The notes under the pieces are model-generated. The model searched no databases, had not been told where the DNA came from, and saw only the letters and a list, made by a program, of their open reading frames with translations. A stretch of 44,761 nucleotides of DNA from Elusimicrobiota bacterium. Lineage in GTDB: Bacteria > Elusimicrobiota > Elusimicrobia > Elusimicrobiales > UBA9959. The stretch lies in assembly GCA_009773155.1 (NCBI GenBank), contig WOVA01000018.1, positions 1 to 44,761 of the forward strand, written 5' to 3'. Shown here in pieces: positions 24,741 to 31,072 of this stretch (position 1 is the first letter of the stretch; each line of letters begins with the position of its first letter). The position numbers and the translations under genes are program-made.

Positions 24741-25958
24741 TCAGCGCGCCGCGCGGTAGATCAGCGTGGCGCCGTCCGCCCCGACCAGGCGCAGCGTTCT
24801 CCGGCCTTTCATGTTCTCCGCCGAAGCCGCGTAGCGCTCCGCCCCGCCCTCATGCTCCAGCACAAGCTCGCCGTCTTCTATCCGCCAGCTCCCGGAACTG
24901 ACGGTTTTATCGCCGCGCTTCAGCGAATAGAGCCGCTCCTGCGGCGTAGAAAGGGTCAGGGTCTCGGTCCCCTTGCCGTAGGGTCTCGCCCAGTTGGCGG
25001 GCAGCGCGGCTTCGTTCAGCCAGGGCCCGCCGGCCGATATCCCGGAGAGGCAGGTGTCGTCGTACTTAGAACCGCGGTACACCTCGGCCGGCTCGACGCG
25101 CAGTGCGAAAGAGGAGTAAAGCCGCTTGCGGCCGCGGTAGTCGGCGCGCTTCATGATGACGGAGGCAGCCTCGGCCTTTTTGAAGCGCAGCTCCTCCCAG
25201 TTGAACGGGAACGGGAACTCCTGCGGCTCCGGCGCGTCCTTCAGTTCCACGGCCATATCCGGCGTGAGGCGCGCCATCTTCCAGGCCCGCGCCGTTTCCG
25301 TCACGTCGCCGTCGAAATGCTCGGCGGTCCAGACGGAGACCAGCAGCTTTTTGACCCGGTTGTTGGCGCCGAAGAGCTGGCCGCTCCTGCCGCAGCCGTT
25401 GAGCAGGCGCAGCGAGGGGGCGCCGGAGTTGATGAAGAGCCAGAGCTCCGCCCCGGTCCCTTTCGACGCCCAGGCCGTGGCCTTGTCGCCGTCGGCGGCG
25501 CTGGCCGCCGGCAGCACCTGAGGGTCCCGCGACAGCGCGGGGGAGACGGCGGGGTCGGGCATGAAGAGGGGAAGCCAGGCGTAGGGAAGCCTGACGCTTT
25601 TTTCGGCCGCTGTATCGTAGATAAGCCGGCGCAGCCGCTTGTGGGCCGGCTTATTGGAAGGGATCAGGTATTCCTCTACGGGCCGGCCGCCGGCGTCAAC
25701 GCCGGCTATGTCCGCGCCGCGTTCTATCAGCAGCCGGGCCATCTCCTCGTTGCCTTCCCGGCAGGCCAGCATCAGCGGCGAGGTGTCATTGTCGTCGTAG
25801 GCGACGTTCACGTCCTGGCCGCTGTCTTCCAGTATGGCCTTTACGGCCTTCAGGTCGCCGGCCCCGACGGCCTTGTAGAGTTCTTCGGTCCTGTCCTCGA
25901 CGCGCGCCGGCGAGGGCGCCGCGGACAGTATAAGGACCGCCGTCAGTAAATTTCTCAT
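24741..25958 (-). CDS. Exported ankyrin-repeat protein with NADase-type glycan-binding-like domain
   Basis: This 405-aa protein has a signal peptide, then ankyrin repeats at about residues 22-95 (TEELYKAVGAGDLKAVKAIL, TSPLMLACREGNEEMARLLIERGADI). A domain at about 150-270 follows (LPAASAADGDKATAWASKGTGAELWLF, LLNGCGRSGQLFGANNRVKKLLV). That pattern matches the NADase-type glycan-binding or discoidin-like domain often fused to bacterial extracellular enzymes. The C-terminal ~100 residues form a beta-rich unknown part. A GGGAGGGAG site precedes the ATG. It heads an operon with the large secreted unknown. A binding or adhesion role is inferred. Confidence 0.75.
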   Translation of the reverse strand: MRNLLTAVLILSAAPSPARVEDRTEELYKAVGAGDLKAVKAILEDSGQDVNVAYDDNDTSPLMLACREGNEEMARLLIERGADIAGVDAGGRPVEEYLIPSNKPAHKRLRRLIYDTAAEKSVRLPYAWLPLFMPDPAVSPALSRDPQVLPAASAADGDKATAWASKGTGAELWLFINSGAPSLRLLNGCGRSGQLFGANNRVKKLLVSVWTAEHFDGDVTETARAWKMARLTPDMAVELKDAPEPQEFPFPFNWEELRFKKAEAASVIMKRADYRGRKRLYSSFALRVEPAEVYRGSKYDDTCLSGISAGGPWLNEAALPANWARPYGKGTETLTLSTPQERLYSLKRGDKTVSSGSWRIEDGELVLEHEGGAERYAASAENMKGRRTLRLVGADGATLIYRAAR

Positions 25959-26009
25959 CTCTCCCTCCCCACGGGTGCTGACCCGGCGTAACCCTGATTT
26001 TACGCGGAT

Positions 26010-26015
26010 ATTCTA
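26010..26015 (-). promoter_or_regulatory. TAGAAT -10 element for the ankyrin-protein operon
   Basis: It lies in the AT-rich part of the 83-bp gap upstream of the ankyrin gene, about 50 nt before the ATG. A GCGTAA/TTACGC inverted repeat lies between promoter and gene. Confidence 0.4.
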
Positions 26016-26041
26016 TATTATTCCGGCAGCCAGGCGCCCGG

Positions 26042-28123
26042 CTAGTCGCGGCGCATGAGCCGGAAGAGGTTGCTGAACCTGTCGGTGAATACCATAGGTT
26101 TACGGCCTTCTTCCAGCGCGCGCGCGCGGCGGTCGATCAGCGGCTGCGACATCAGCGTCTGGTCCGCGCTGACCAGTACCCAAGTGCTGCCCGAGGCCCC
26201 GCTTTCCGCGTCCTCCCAGCCTTCGATTATAGAGGCGCGGCGTCCGGCCTGCAGCGCCAGGCCGACGACTAGCGGCTCCAGGTCCAGGAAATGGTTGGAG
26301 ACGTGCACGGCCAGGACGCCGTCGGGCTTGAGGCGGCGGAAATAGGTCCGGAAGGCTTCGGTGGTCAGCAGGTGGAGCGGGATGGAGTCCCCGCTGAAGG
26401 CGTCCAGGACCAGCAGGTCCAGCGGCGGCGCGCGGCGCGCGGCTTCGCGCTCCAGGCTGAGCCGGGCGTCGCCCATTATGATCCCCAGGCTGGCGTCCGT
26501 CTCGTCGAGGTAGGTGAAATACGCGTAGCTCAGCCGGGTGACCAGCGGGTTGAGCTCGTAGAAGGTTATGCGGTCGCCGCGCCGGCCCCAGGCAGCCATG
26601 ATGCCCGCGCCCAGCCCGACGAAGCCCATATCCAGCTTCGCTGTGCCGCCGCCTCGCCGGCGCAACGCGCGCACGGCCAGGCCGGCACCGCTTTCCGGCC
26701 CGTAATAAGATACCGGCCTGTTCCTGCGCGGGTCGCCCTCGCCGAACTGAAAGCCGTGGTCGATCTGGCCGTGCATCATGGTCAGCGCGGTCGAGCCGAA
26801 ATGTTCCCATTCGTATATCTGGAGAGTCCCGTAGAAGTTGCGGGCGGTCTCCCTGCGGGAGGACGACTCCTCGGAGTAATTGGCGTAAAGCGAGTAGGCG
26901 AACCCGCCGTAGAGGGCCAGCAGCGCCGCCGCGGCCAGGCCGCCGCGCCGGGAGCGCGGGTTCAGGCCGGCTGCGAGCGGCCACAGCGCCACGGCCGCCA
27001 GCGCCGCCCAGGCGATATGGTATTCCCAGGGCCCGTTGAGCAGCAGCGGGGCGCCCAGCGCCGTCAGCAGCCCGCCCAGCGCGCCCCCGGCGGAGACCGC
27101 CGCGTAGAACAGCGTCAGGCGCTCCGGCGCCGGCCTGCGGGCGGCCAGCTCGCCGTGGCAGACCATGCAGGCGATGAAGATGGACAGCGAATATATCAGG
27201 ATCTGCATCGCCAGCGGCGTCGTCATCCATTCGGAGAGCAGGTAGACCACGCCCGCGCAGGCGAAGCCGAAATAGACCAGCCACCTGCCGCGCGCGTACC
27301 AGCGGTCGCTTTCGAAGCAGAGGATGAACGAGAGCAGGTAGAGCGAGAGCGGGAGTATCCATAGAAAAGGCACGGCCGCCACGTTCTGCGTGAGCTGGGC
27401 CGTGCCGGCCAGCAGTATGGCCGAGCCGCAGGCCGAGAGCAGCGTCCAGAGCGCGATCCGGCCGGCCGTCGGGCGGGGCGCGGCGGCGGCCGGTGCCGCG
27501 CCGGTCACCGCCGCCGCGGAGGAGGCCAGGAAACTCCTGGCCGCGTACCAGAGCGCCATGGCGAACAGGATGTAGAATATGCCCCACAGCGAAGACTGCC
27601 GGCCGAGGTCCAGGAAAGGCTCCACCAGGAAAGGATAGCTCAACAGCGCCAGCATCGAGCCGGTGTTGGAGAGCGAGTAGAGCCGGTAGGGGGAACGGCC
27701 TGGCGCCGCCGCCCTGTACCAGGCCTGCACCAGCGGGCTGGTGGCCGAAAGGACGAAGAAGGGAAGCCCGACGCTGGCGGAGAGCAGCAGCAGTATCCGG
27801 AGAGCCGGGCTGCCGCCGCCGTCCGGCCGCCAGGCTTCCGAAGGAAGTATCTTTATGAAAAGGACGCTGAGCAGGATGAGCGAGAAGTGAAGCGCCACCT
27901 GCGCGCCGGGTTTGAGACGTGTGGTGATGAGGTGGGCGTAGAGGTAGCCGCCCAGCAGCAGCATCTGGAAGAAGAGCATGCAGGTGGTCCACACCGCCTG
28001 CGCGCCGCCGAACCACGGCAGTATGGCCTTGGCCATGAGCGGCTGGACCTGGAAAAGCAGGAAGGCGCCCAGGAATATGGCGATGGCGAAATGGGCCGGC
28101 GGCGCCGAGCGTGTCGTTTCCAT
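26042..28123 (-). CDS. Fused membrane / spermidine-synthase-like protein
   Basis: This 693-aa protein has an N-terminal polytopic region (about residues 10-410, roughly ten hydrophobic segments, starting AIAIFLGAFLLFQVQPLMAK). A C-terminal Rossmann domain of the spermidine synthase type follows. Markers are GFVGLGAGIMAAW (SAM-binding-like loop), FYELNPLV, IIMGDARL, DLLVLDAFSGDSIPLHLLT and the terminal FTDRFSNLF. These match the widespread fused MFS/spermidine-synthase family, whose substrate is mostly unestablished. It is monocistronic on the minus strand. A GGGGACAGTATA half-repeat begins 5 bp upstream of its start, so its native promoter may have been disturbed. Confidence 0.88.
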   Translation of the reverse strand: METTRSAPPAHFAIAIFLGAFLLFQVQPLMAKAILPWFGGAQAVWTTCMLFFQMLLLGGYLYAHLITTRLKPGAQVALHFSLILLSVLFIKILPSEAWRPDGGGSPALRILLLLSASVGLPFFVLSATSPLVQAWYRAAAPGRSPYRLYSLSNTGSMLALLSYPFLVEPFLDLGRQSSLWGIFYILFAMALWYAARSFLASSAAAVTGAAPAAAAPRPTAGRIALWTLLSACGSAILLAGTAQLTQNVAAVPFLWILPLSLYLLSFILCFESDRWYARGRWLVYFGFACAGVVYLLSEWMTTPLAMQILIYSLSIFIACMVCHGELAARRPAPERLTLFYAAVSAGGALGGLLTALGAPLLLNGPWEYHIAWAALAAVALWPLAAGLNPRSRRGGLAAAALLALYGGFAYSLYANYSEESSSRRETARNFYGTLQIYEWEHFGSTALTMMHGQIDHGFQFGEGDPRRNRPVSYYGPESGAGLAVRALRRRGGGTAKLDMGFVGLGAGIMAAWGRRGDRITFYELNPLVTRLSYAYFTYLDETDASLGIIMGDARLSLEREAARRAPPLDLLVLDAFSGDSIPLHLLTTEAFRTYFRRLKPDGVLAVHVSNHFLDLEPLVVGLALQAGRRASIIEGWEDAESGASGSTWVLVSADQTLMSQPLIDRRARALEEGRKPMVFTDRFSNLFRLMRRD

Positions 28124-28128
28124 ATTAT

Positions 28129-28147
28129 GGGGACAGTATATTTAATT
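28129..28147. repeat. Half-palindrome with GGGGAC tip (GGGGACAGTATATTTAATT)
   Basis: This 19-nt sequence begins with the same GGGGAC tip as the palindromes at 2554 and 20504, but its body differs and its mirror arm is missing. Similar sequences occur at RAYT/REP-type repeats as I recall them. It may be a truncated element. It sits directly upstream of the spermidine-synthase-like gene. Confidence 0.5.
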
Positions 28148-28189
28148 GGGAGGGGGTTCGGCTGACTGTTTGGCCCCCGTAAATAACAA

Positions 28190-28207
28190 AAGCCCCTTTC
28201 GGGGCTT
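28190..28207 (-). terminator. Rho-independent terminator downstream of tRNA-Asp
   Basis: On the minus strand a 7-bp stem (AAGCCCC paired with GGGGCTT, GAAA loop) is followed by TTTTGTTATTTA, right after the tRNA-Asp CCA end. Confidence 0.8.
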
Positions 28208-28211
28208 AAGT

Positions 28212-28288
28212 TGGCGGGGTCGACGGGACTCGAACCCGCGGTCTCCGCCTTGACAGGGCGGCGTGTTAACCAGCTACACCACGACCCC
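28212..28288 (-). tRNA. tRNA-Asp (anticodon GTC), CCA encoded
   Basis: The minus strand folds into a standard cloverleaf. The acceptor is GGGGTCG/CGACCCC, the anticodon stem CCGCC/GGCGG with loop CTGTCAA, and the T arm contains TTCGAGT. The discriminator is G and the CCA is genomically encoded (28212-28214). An extended -10 (TGA-TATTAT at 28304-28309) precedes it and a terminator follows, so it has its own transcription unit. Confidence 0.97.
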
Positions 28289-28303
28289 ACGGGTAACGAA
28301 GAA

Positions 28304-28309
28304 ATAATA
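28304..28309 (-). promoter_or_regulatory. Extended -10 (TGA-TATTAT) for tRNA-Asp
   Basis: On the minus strand TGA precedes TATTAT, which is 15 nt upstream of the tRNA 5' end. It lies between the tRNA and the tRNA-Val 3'-end copy. Confidence 0.5.
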
Positions 28310-28366
28310 TCAAAAGTGCCGCCGTCGTGGCAAATCGGGCGGGGAGGAGGCAGGGAGGAAAAGATA

Positions 28367-28384
28367 TGCGCAGTACAGGATTTG
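28367..28384 (-). repeat. 18-bp copy of the tRNA-Val 3' end (att-like direct repeat)
   Basis: TGCGCAGTACAGGATTTG is identical to 28652-28669, which is the discriminator base plus the 3' acceptor and T-stem part of tRNA-Val. Both copies are in the same orientation, 285 bp apart. The copy lies downstream of the tRNA 3' end, as expected for the distal junction of an element integrated into a tRNA gene. Confidence 0.85.
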
Positions 28385-28651
28385 GTCACGGGTCCCCTCG
28401 TCGCCGTCGCTCCTCGGGGCCCGCGCCTCCGATAAGCCGCATAGCGGCTTTCTCCGGCCACGCCTCACCGGTTCCGCTACCGCATGGAACCGGTTCCGGC
28501 CTTGCGGACCGCACGCGGCCTCCACCGGAGGCCGCTCCAAGGGGCGGTCCTCACCCCGCCTCGCCGCTGCCGCCTGCTGGCTCGCGGCTCCGGCTTTCAA
28601 ATCCTGGCGCAAGCCAAATCGTTGGCTTGCTTACTGCTCTGCTAAAACTGG
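28385..28651. mobile_element. Hairpin-rich block between the tRNA-Val copies (possible non-autonomous insertion)
   Basis: No credible gene is present. The block contains four separate perfect hairpins. They are AAGCCGC/GCGGCTT (28434-28450), ACCGGTTCC/GGAACCGGT (28467-28494), GCGGCCTCC/GGAGGCCGC (28515-28535) and GCAAGCCAA/TTGGCTTGC (28609-28630). A CAAATCCTG at 28598-28606 is an inverted copy of CAGGATTTG in the flanking repeat. Framed by the 18-bp direct repeats, it looks like a tiny tRNA-targeting element or a structured RNA locus. Neither can be proved here. Confidence 0.5.
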
Positions 28652-28723
28652 TGCGCAGTACAGGATTTGAACCTGTGACATCCTCTGTGTAAGAGAGGCG
28701 CTCTACCGCTGAGCTAACTGCGC
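28649..28723 (-). tRNA. tRNA-Val (anticodon TAC), CCA encoded
   Basis: The cloverleaf is complete. The acceptor is GCGCAGT/ACTGCGC, the D arm is intact, the anticodon stem is CCTCT/AGAGG with loop CTTACAC, and the T arm is ACAGG-TTCAAAT-CCTGT. The discriminator is A and the CCA is encoded (28649-28651). Its 3' 18 bp are duplicated at 28367-28384. Confidence 0.97.
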
Positions 28724-28739
28724 TCTGAGTGACGCCGTT

Positions 28740-28745
28740 ATTTTA
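28740..28745 (-). promoter_or_regulatory. Extended -10 (TGA-TAAAAT) for tRNA-Val
   Basis: On the minus strand TGA precedes TAAAAT, 16 nt from the mature tRNA 5' end. It is back to back with the sigma-factor promoter. Confidence 0.5.
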
Positions 28746-28756
28746 TCACTTTTGTG

Positions 28757-28762
28757 TATAAT
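28757..28762 (+). promoter_or_regulatory. TATAAT -10 element, leaderless start of the sigma-factor gene
   Basis: A perfect TATAAT is exactly 6 nt upstream of the ATG. A GTG at 28754 overlaps the promoter and is therefore an unlikely start. Confidence 0.6.
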
Positions 28763-28768
28763 CGGAAT

Positions 28769-29305
28769 ATGGACGAGAAAGAAGCGGCTCTGATCGGCAA
28801 GGCGAAGGACGGCGACATCGCCAGCTTCGAGGAGCTGATAAAGATGCACAAGGACCGCATCTACGGCCTGGCGCATTATGTCTGCAGCGGCCTGCCGTCC
28901 GAGGCGGAGGACGTCTACCAGGACACCATGGTGACGGCTTTCACCAAGATAAAGAGCTTCAAGGGCCAGTCCGGCTTCAGCACCTGGCTCTACCGCATCG
29001 CCGCCAACAACTGCTGGATGAAGTTCCGCCGCAAGAAGCGCGAGAAGCTCGTCAGCCTCGAGGGCATAAAGGATATAAAGGACGTGGTTGCCCACGAGGA
29101 GTCCATAAAGAAGGACCTCTCCGAGAGCGTCGCCAGGGCGCTGTCAGCCCTGACGGTGGATTACAGGATGGCGATAACCCTGGTGGATATACAGGAAATG
29201 TCGCTGGAAGAGGCGGCTAAGGTGCTCAAGATAACCGTCGGCGCGCTGAAATCCCGCCTGCTGCGCGGCCGGCTCAAACTCCGCGAAGAATTCAACAAGA
29301 AGTGA
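28769..29305 (+). CDS. ECF-type RNA polymerase sigma factor
   Basis: This 178-aa sigma-70 family protein has region 2 (FEELIKMHKDRIYGLAHYVCSG, AEDVYQDTMVTAFTKIKSFKGQSGFSTWLYRIAANNCWMKFRR). Region 4 (MAITLVDIQEMSLEEAAKVLKITVGALKSRLLRGRLKLREEF) follows. Both DNA-contacting helices look intact. No anti-sigma gene is adjacent: it diverges from tRNA-Val and converges on ispH with directly abutting stop codons (TGATCA). Its signal and targets are unknown. Its own promoter looks housekeeping-type. Confidence 0.94.
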   Translation: MDEKEAALIGKAKDGDIASFEELIKMHKDRIYGLAHYVCSGLPSEAEDVYQDTMVTAFTKIKSFKGQSGFSTWLYRIAANNCWMKFRRKKREKLVSLEGIKDIKDVVAHEESIKKDLSESVARALSALTVDYRMAITLVDIQEMSLEEAAKVLKITVGALKSRLLRGRLKLREEFNKK

Positions 29306-31024
29306 TCAGGAGATCCAGACAAGGCCGGCCAGTATCAGGAACTGGCTGTCGATGAGGGTTTCCGCCAGCGTCTTCTCCGGCATCCGCCGGAAGTAGAAGA
29401 AGATTATCAGCCCCAGGTAGTAGAACATCCCCGCTATCATCGCGTTGACCAGCGGCTCTTTCCAGGCCAGGTTCTTTAGCGCGATGAGCACCGCCTCCAT
29501 GAAGATGAAGACCGACAGCACCGCCGCGTAGGTGCGGCGCGGGCCTGCCGCTTTGTAGAAGTTCTCATTGCCTACTATCATGTCGCTGTGCACATGGCTG
29601 ATGCCGAACATGACCGACCGCGCGAAGACCAGCGTGAAGGCGAAGACGATGGCGAGCTGCGACGACTTGTAGGCCAGCGAACCGTAGGACAGCGCGGGCA
29701 GCGCGGCGCAGACGAAGGCCCAGCCCAGCGCGGTCATGATGTCCTTGGAGCCCGGGAATTTGGCGAAGGTGTCCAGCCCCAGCGGCATTTTATACGGGTA
29801 GAGCATGCCCATGCCCCAGAAGAAGGCGGTCAGCAGGAAGGCGACGGTGCCGGTAGTCCTGGCCGCCAGGACTATGGCCGCCACGCCGGCCAGCAGCGCT
29901 ATGGCCCGCGTGGCCCGGCCGAAGCGTACGAAGAGCAATTGTTTGGCCCTGTCGGGCACGGCGGTGCCTTTCTCGGCGGCGCGGTTGGTCAGGTGCAGGC
30001 TGAAGACGAAAAGCCCCGCCAGGGCCAGCATGTCGGCGCTCGTCGGCAGGCCCTGCAGGCGCATGGAAGCGTAAGCCAGCGCTACGGCGGCGGCCGCGGT
30101 GAAAACGCAGCTGGTCACGGTGAGGAGCCACAGGAATTCCAGCCGGCCCGCCAGCGCGGACCTGCGTACTTCGGTCAGAGCCCGAGCGCGAGCCAGGACT
30201 TTTTCTATCATCCAGACGGGCGTGGACGCGCCGGCGGTGATGAACACCGACGAGACGCCGTCGAAAAGGTCCGGCTCCAGCTCGTCCTCGCGCTCTATGT
30301 GGACGGCGCGTGGGGCCAGTTTTGCGCAGATCTGGAAAAGGCGGGCCGTGTTGGCGGAGTTCCTGCCGCCCACGACTATGACGAGGTCGCTCCTGGCGGA
30401 TAGCTCGAGCGTTTCGCGCTGGCGCTCGCGGGTGGGGGCGCAGATGGTGTTGGAGACGATGAGCTCGCCGGCCCGGCCGCGGAGTGCCTCCACGGTTTTG
30501 ACGAAGACGTCGCCTTCCTGGGTAGTCTGCGCCACGACATTGGCCCGCTCCAGGCGGGGCAGCCGCCCGGCTTCCTCCGGGCCGCTGACCACATGGCCGC
30601 GGCCGGCGGTATAGCCCATCAGGCCGATCACTTCCGCGTGGTCGGCGTCGCCGACTATAACGGTGGAATAGCCTTTTTCCGCCCATTCGGCGATATTGCG
30701 GTGGACTTTTTTGACCAGCGGGCAGGTGGCGTCCACCACGTTGAGGGCCAGCGCCCGGACGGCGGCCTCGGCTTCCGGGGGTATTCCGTGCGCGCGGATG
30801 ACGAGCGTGGCGCCTTTTTCTTTTATCTCGGAGGCGTCGTTGACGGCGCGGATGCCTTTTTCCTCGAGGGTCTGTATTACCTGCTTGTTGTGGATGAGGG
30901 GGCCGAGGGTGTAGACCGGGCCCTTATTCTCTTTGGCCAGTTCGAGGACCTTGTCGATGGCGCCCTTGACGCCGGGGCAGAACCCCGCGCTGGCGGCCAC
31001 CGTTATCTGCGCCCTGTAGGACAT
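29306..31024 (-). CDS. ispH: IspH (HMBPP reductase) fused to a UbiA-like membrane domain
   Basis: This protein has 572 aa, about twice the usual IspH length. Residues 1-285 are IspH: Fe-S ligands C16, C101 and C195, substrate residues H45, H79 and H129, and catalytic E131 (DHAEVIG). It makes IPP and DMAPP from HMBPP in the last MEP step. Residues ~295-572 contain about nine hydrophobic segments. Two stretches recall UbiA prenyltransferases: FPGSKDIMTALGWAF, and FARSVMFGISHVHSDMIVGNENF, which aligns with the second Asp-rich motif but has lost the first Asp. The first NDxxDxxxD motif is not seen. The tail may be an inactive or divergent prenyltransferase. The mRNA is predicted leaderless. Confidence 0.92.
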   Translation of the reverse strand: MSYRAQITVAASAGFCPGVKGAIDKVLELAKENKGPVYTLGPLIHNKQVIQTLEEKGIRAVNDASEIKEKGATLVIRAHGIPPEAEAAVRALALNVVDATCPLVKKVHRNIAEWAEKGYSTVIVGDADHAEVIGLMGYTAGRGHVVSGPEEAGRLPRLERANVVAQTTQEGDVFVKTVEALRGRAGELIVSNTICAPTRERQRETLELSARSDLVIVVGGRNSANTARLFQICAKLAPRAVHIEREDELEPDLFDGVSSVFITAGASTPVWMIEKVLARARALTEVRRSALAGRLEFLWLLTVTSCVFTAAAAVALAYASMRLQGLPTSADMLALAGLFVFSLHLTNRAAEKGTAVPDRAKQLLFVRFGRATRAIALLAGVAAIVLAARTTGTVAFLLTAFFWGMGMLYPYKMPLGLDTFAKFPGSKDIMTALGWAFVCAALPALSYGSLAYKSSQLAIVFAFTLVFARSVMFGISHVHSDMIVGNENFYKAAGPRRTYAAVLSVFIFMEAVLIALKNLAWKEPLVNAMIAGMFYYLGLIIFFYFRRMPEKTLAETLIDSQFLILAGLVWIS

Positions 31025-31030
31025 ACGGCA

Positions 31031-31036
31031 ATTCTA
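31031..31036 (-). promoter_or_regulatory. Extended -10 (TGA-TAGAAT), leaderless start of ispH
   Basis: On the minus strand TGA precedes TAGAAT, with 6 nt to the ATG. It lies 24 bp from the oppositely oriented uvrB -10, in a 48-bp divergent region. Confidence 0.55.
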
Positions 31037-31060
31037 TCAAAAAGGAATTATCGGATTTGT

Positions 31061-31066
31061 TAGAAT
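31061..31066 (+). promoter_or_regulatory. Extended -10 (TGT-TAGAAT), leaderless start of uvrB
   Basis: TGT precedes TAGAAT and the ATG follows after 6 nt. No Shine-Dalgarno is present and no LexA-type box was recognised. Confidence 0.55.
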
Positions 31067-31072
31067 TCAACC

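Noticed and set aside
28385-28651. Known structured RNA such as RNase P RNA, tmRNA, SRP RNA or 6S RNA
   Set aside because: I could not find the conserved cores of these RNAs on either strand. The hairpins are simple and separate.
28754-28768. GTG start giving a five-residue longer sigma factor
   Set aside because: That start would overlap the TATAAT promoter. The ATG at 28769 fits the leaderless pattern and the family N-terminus.
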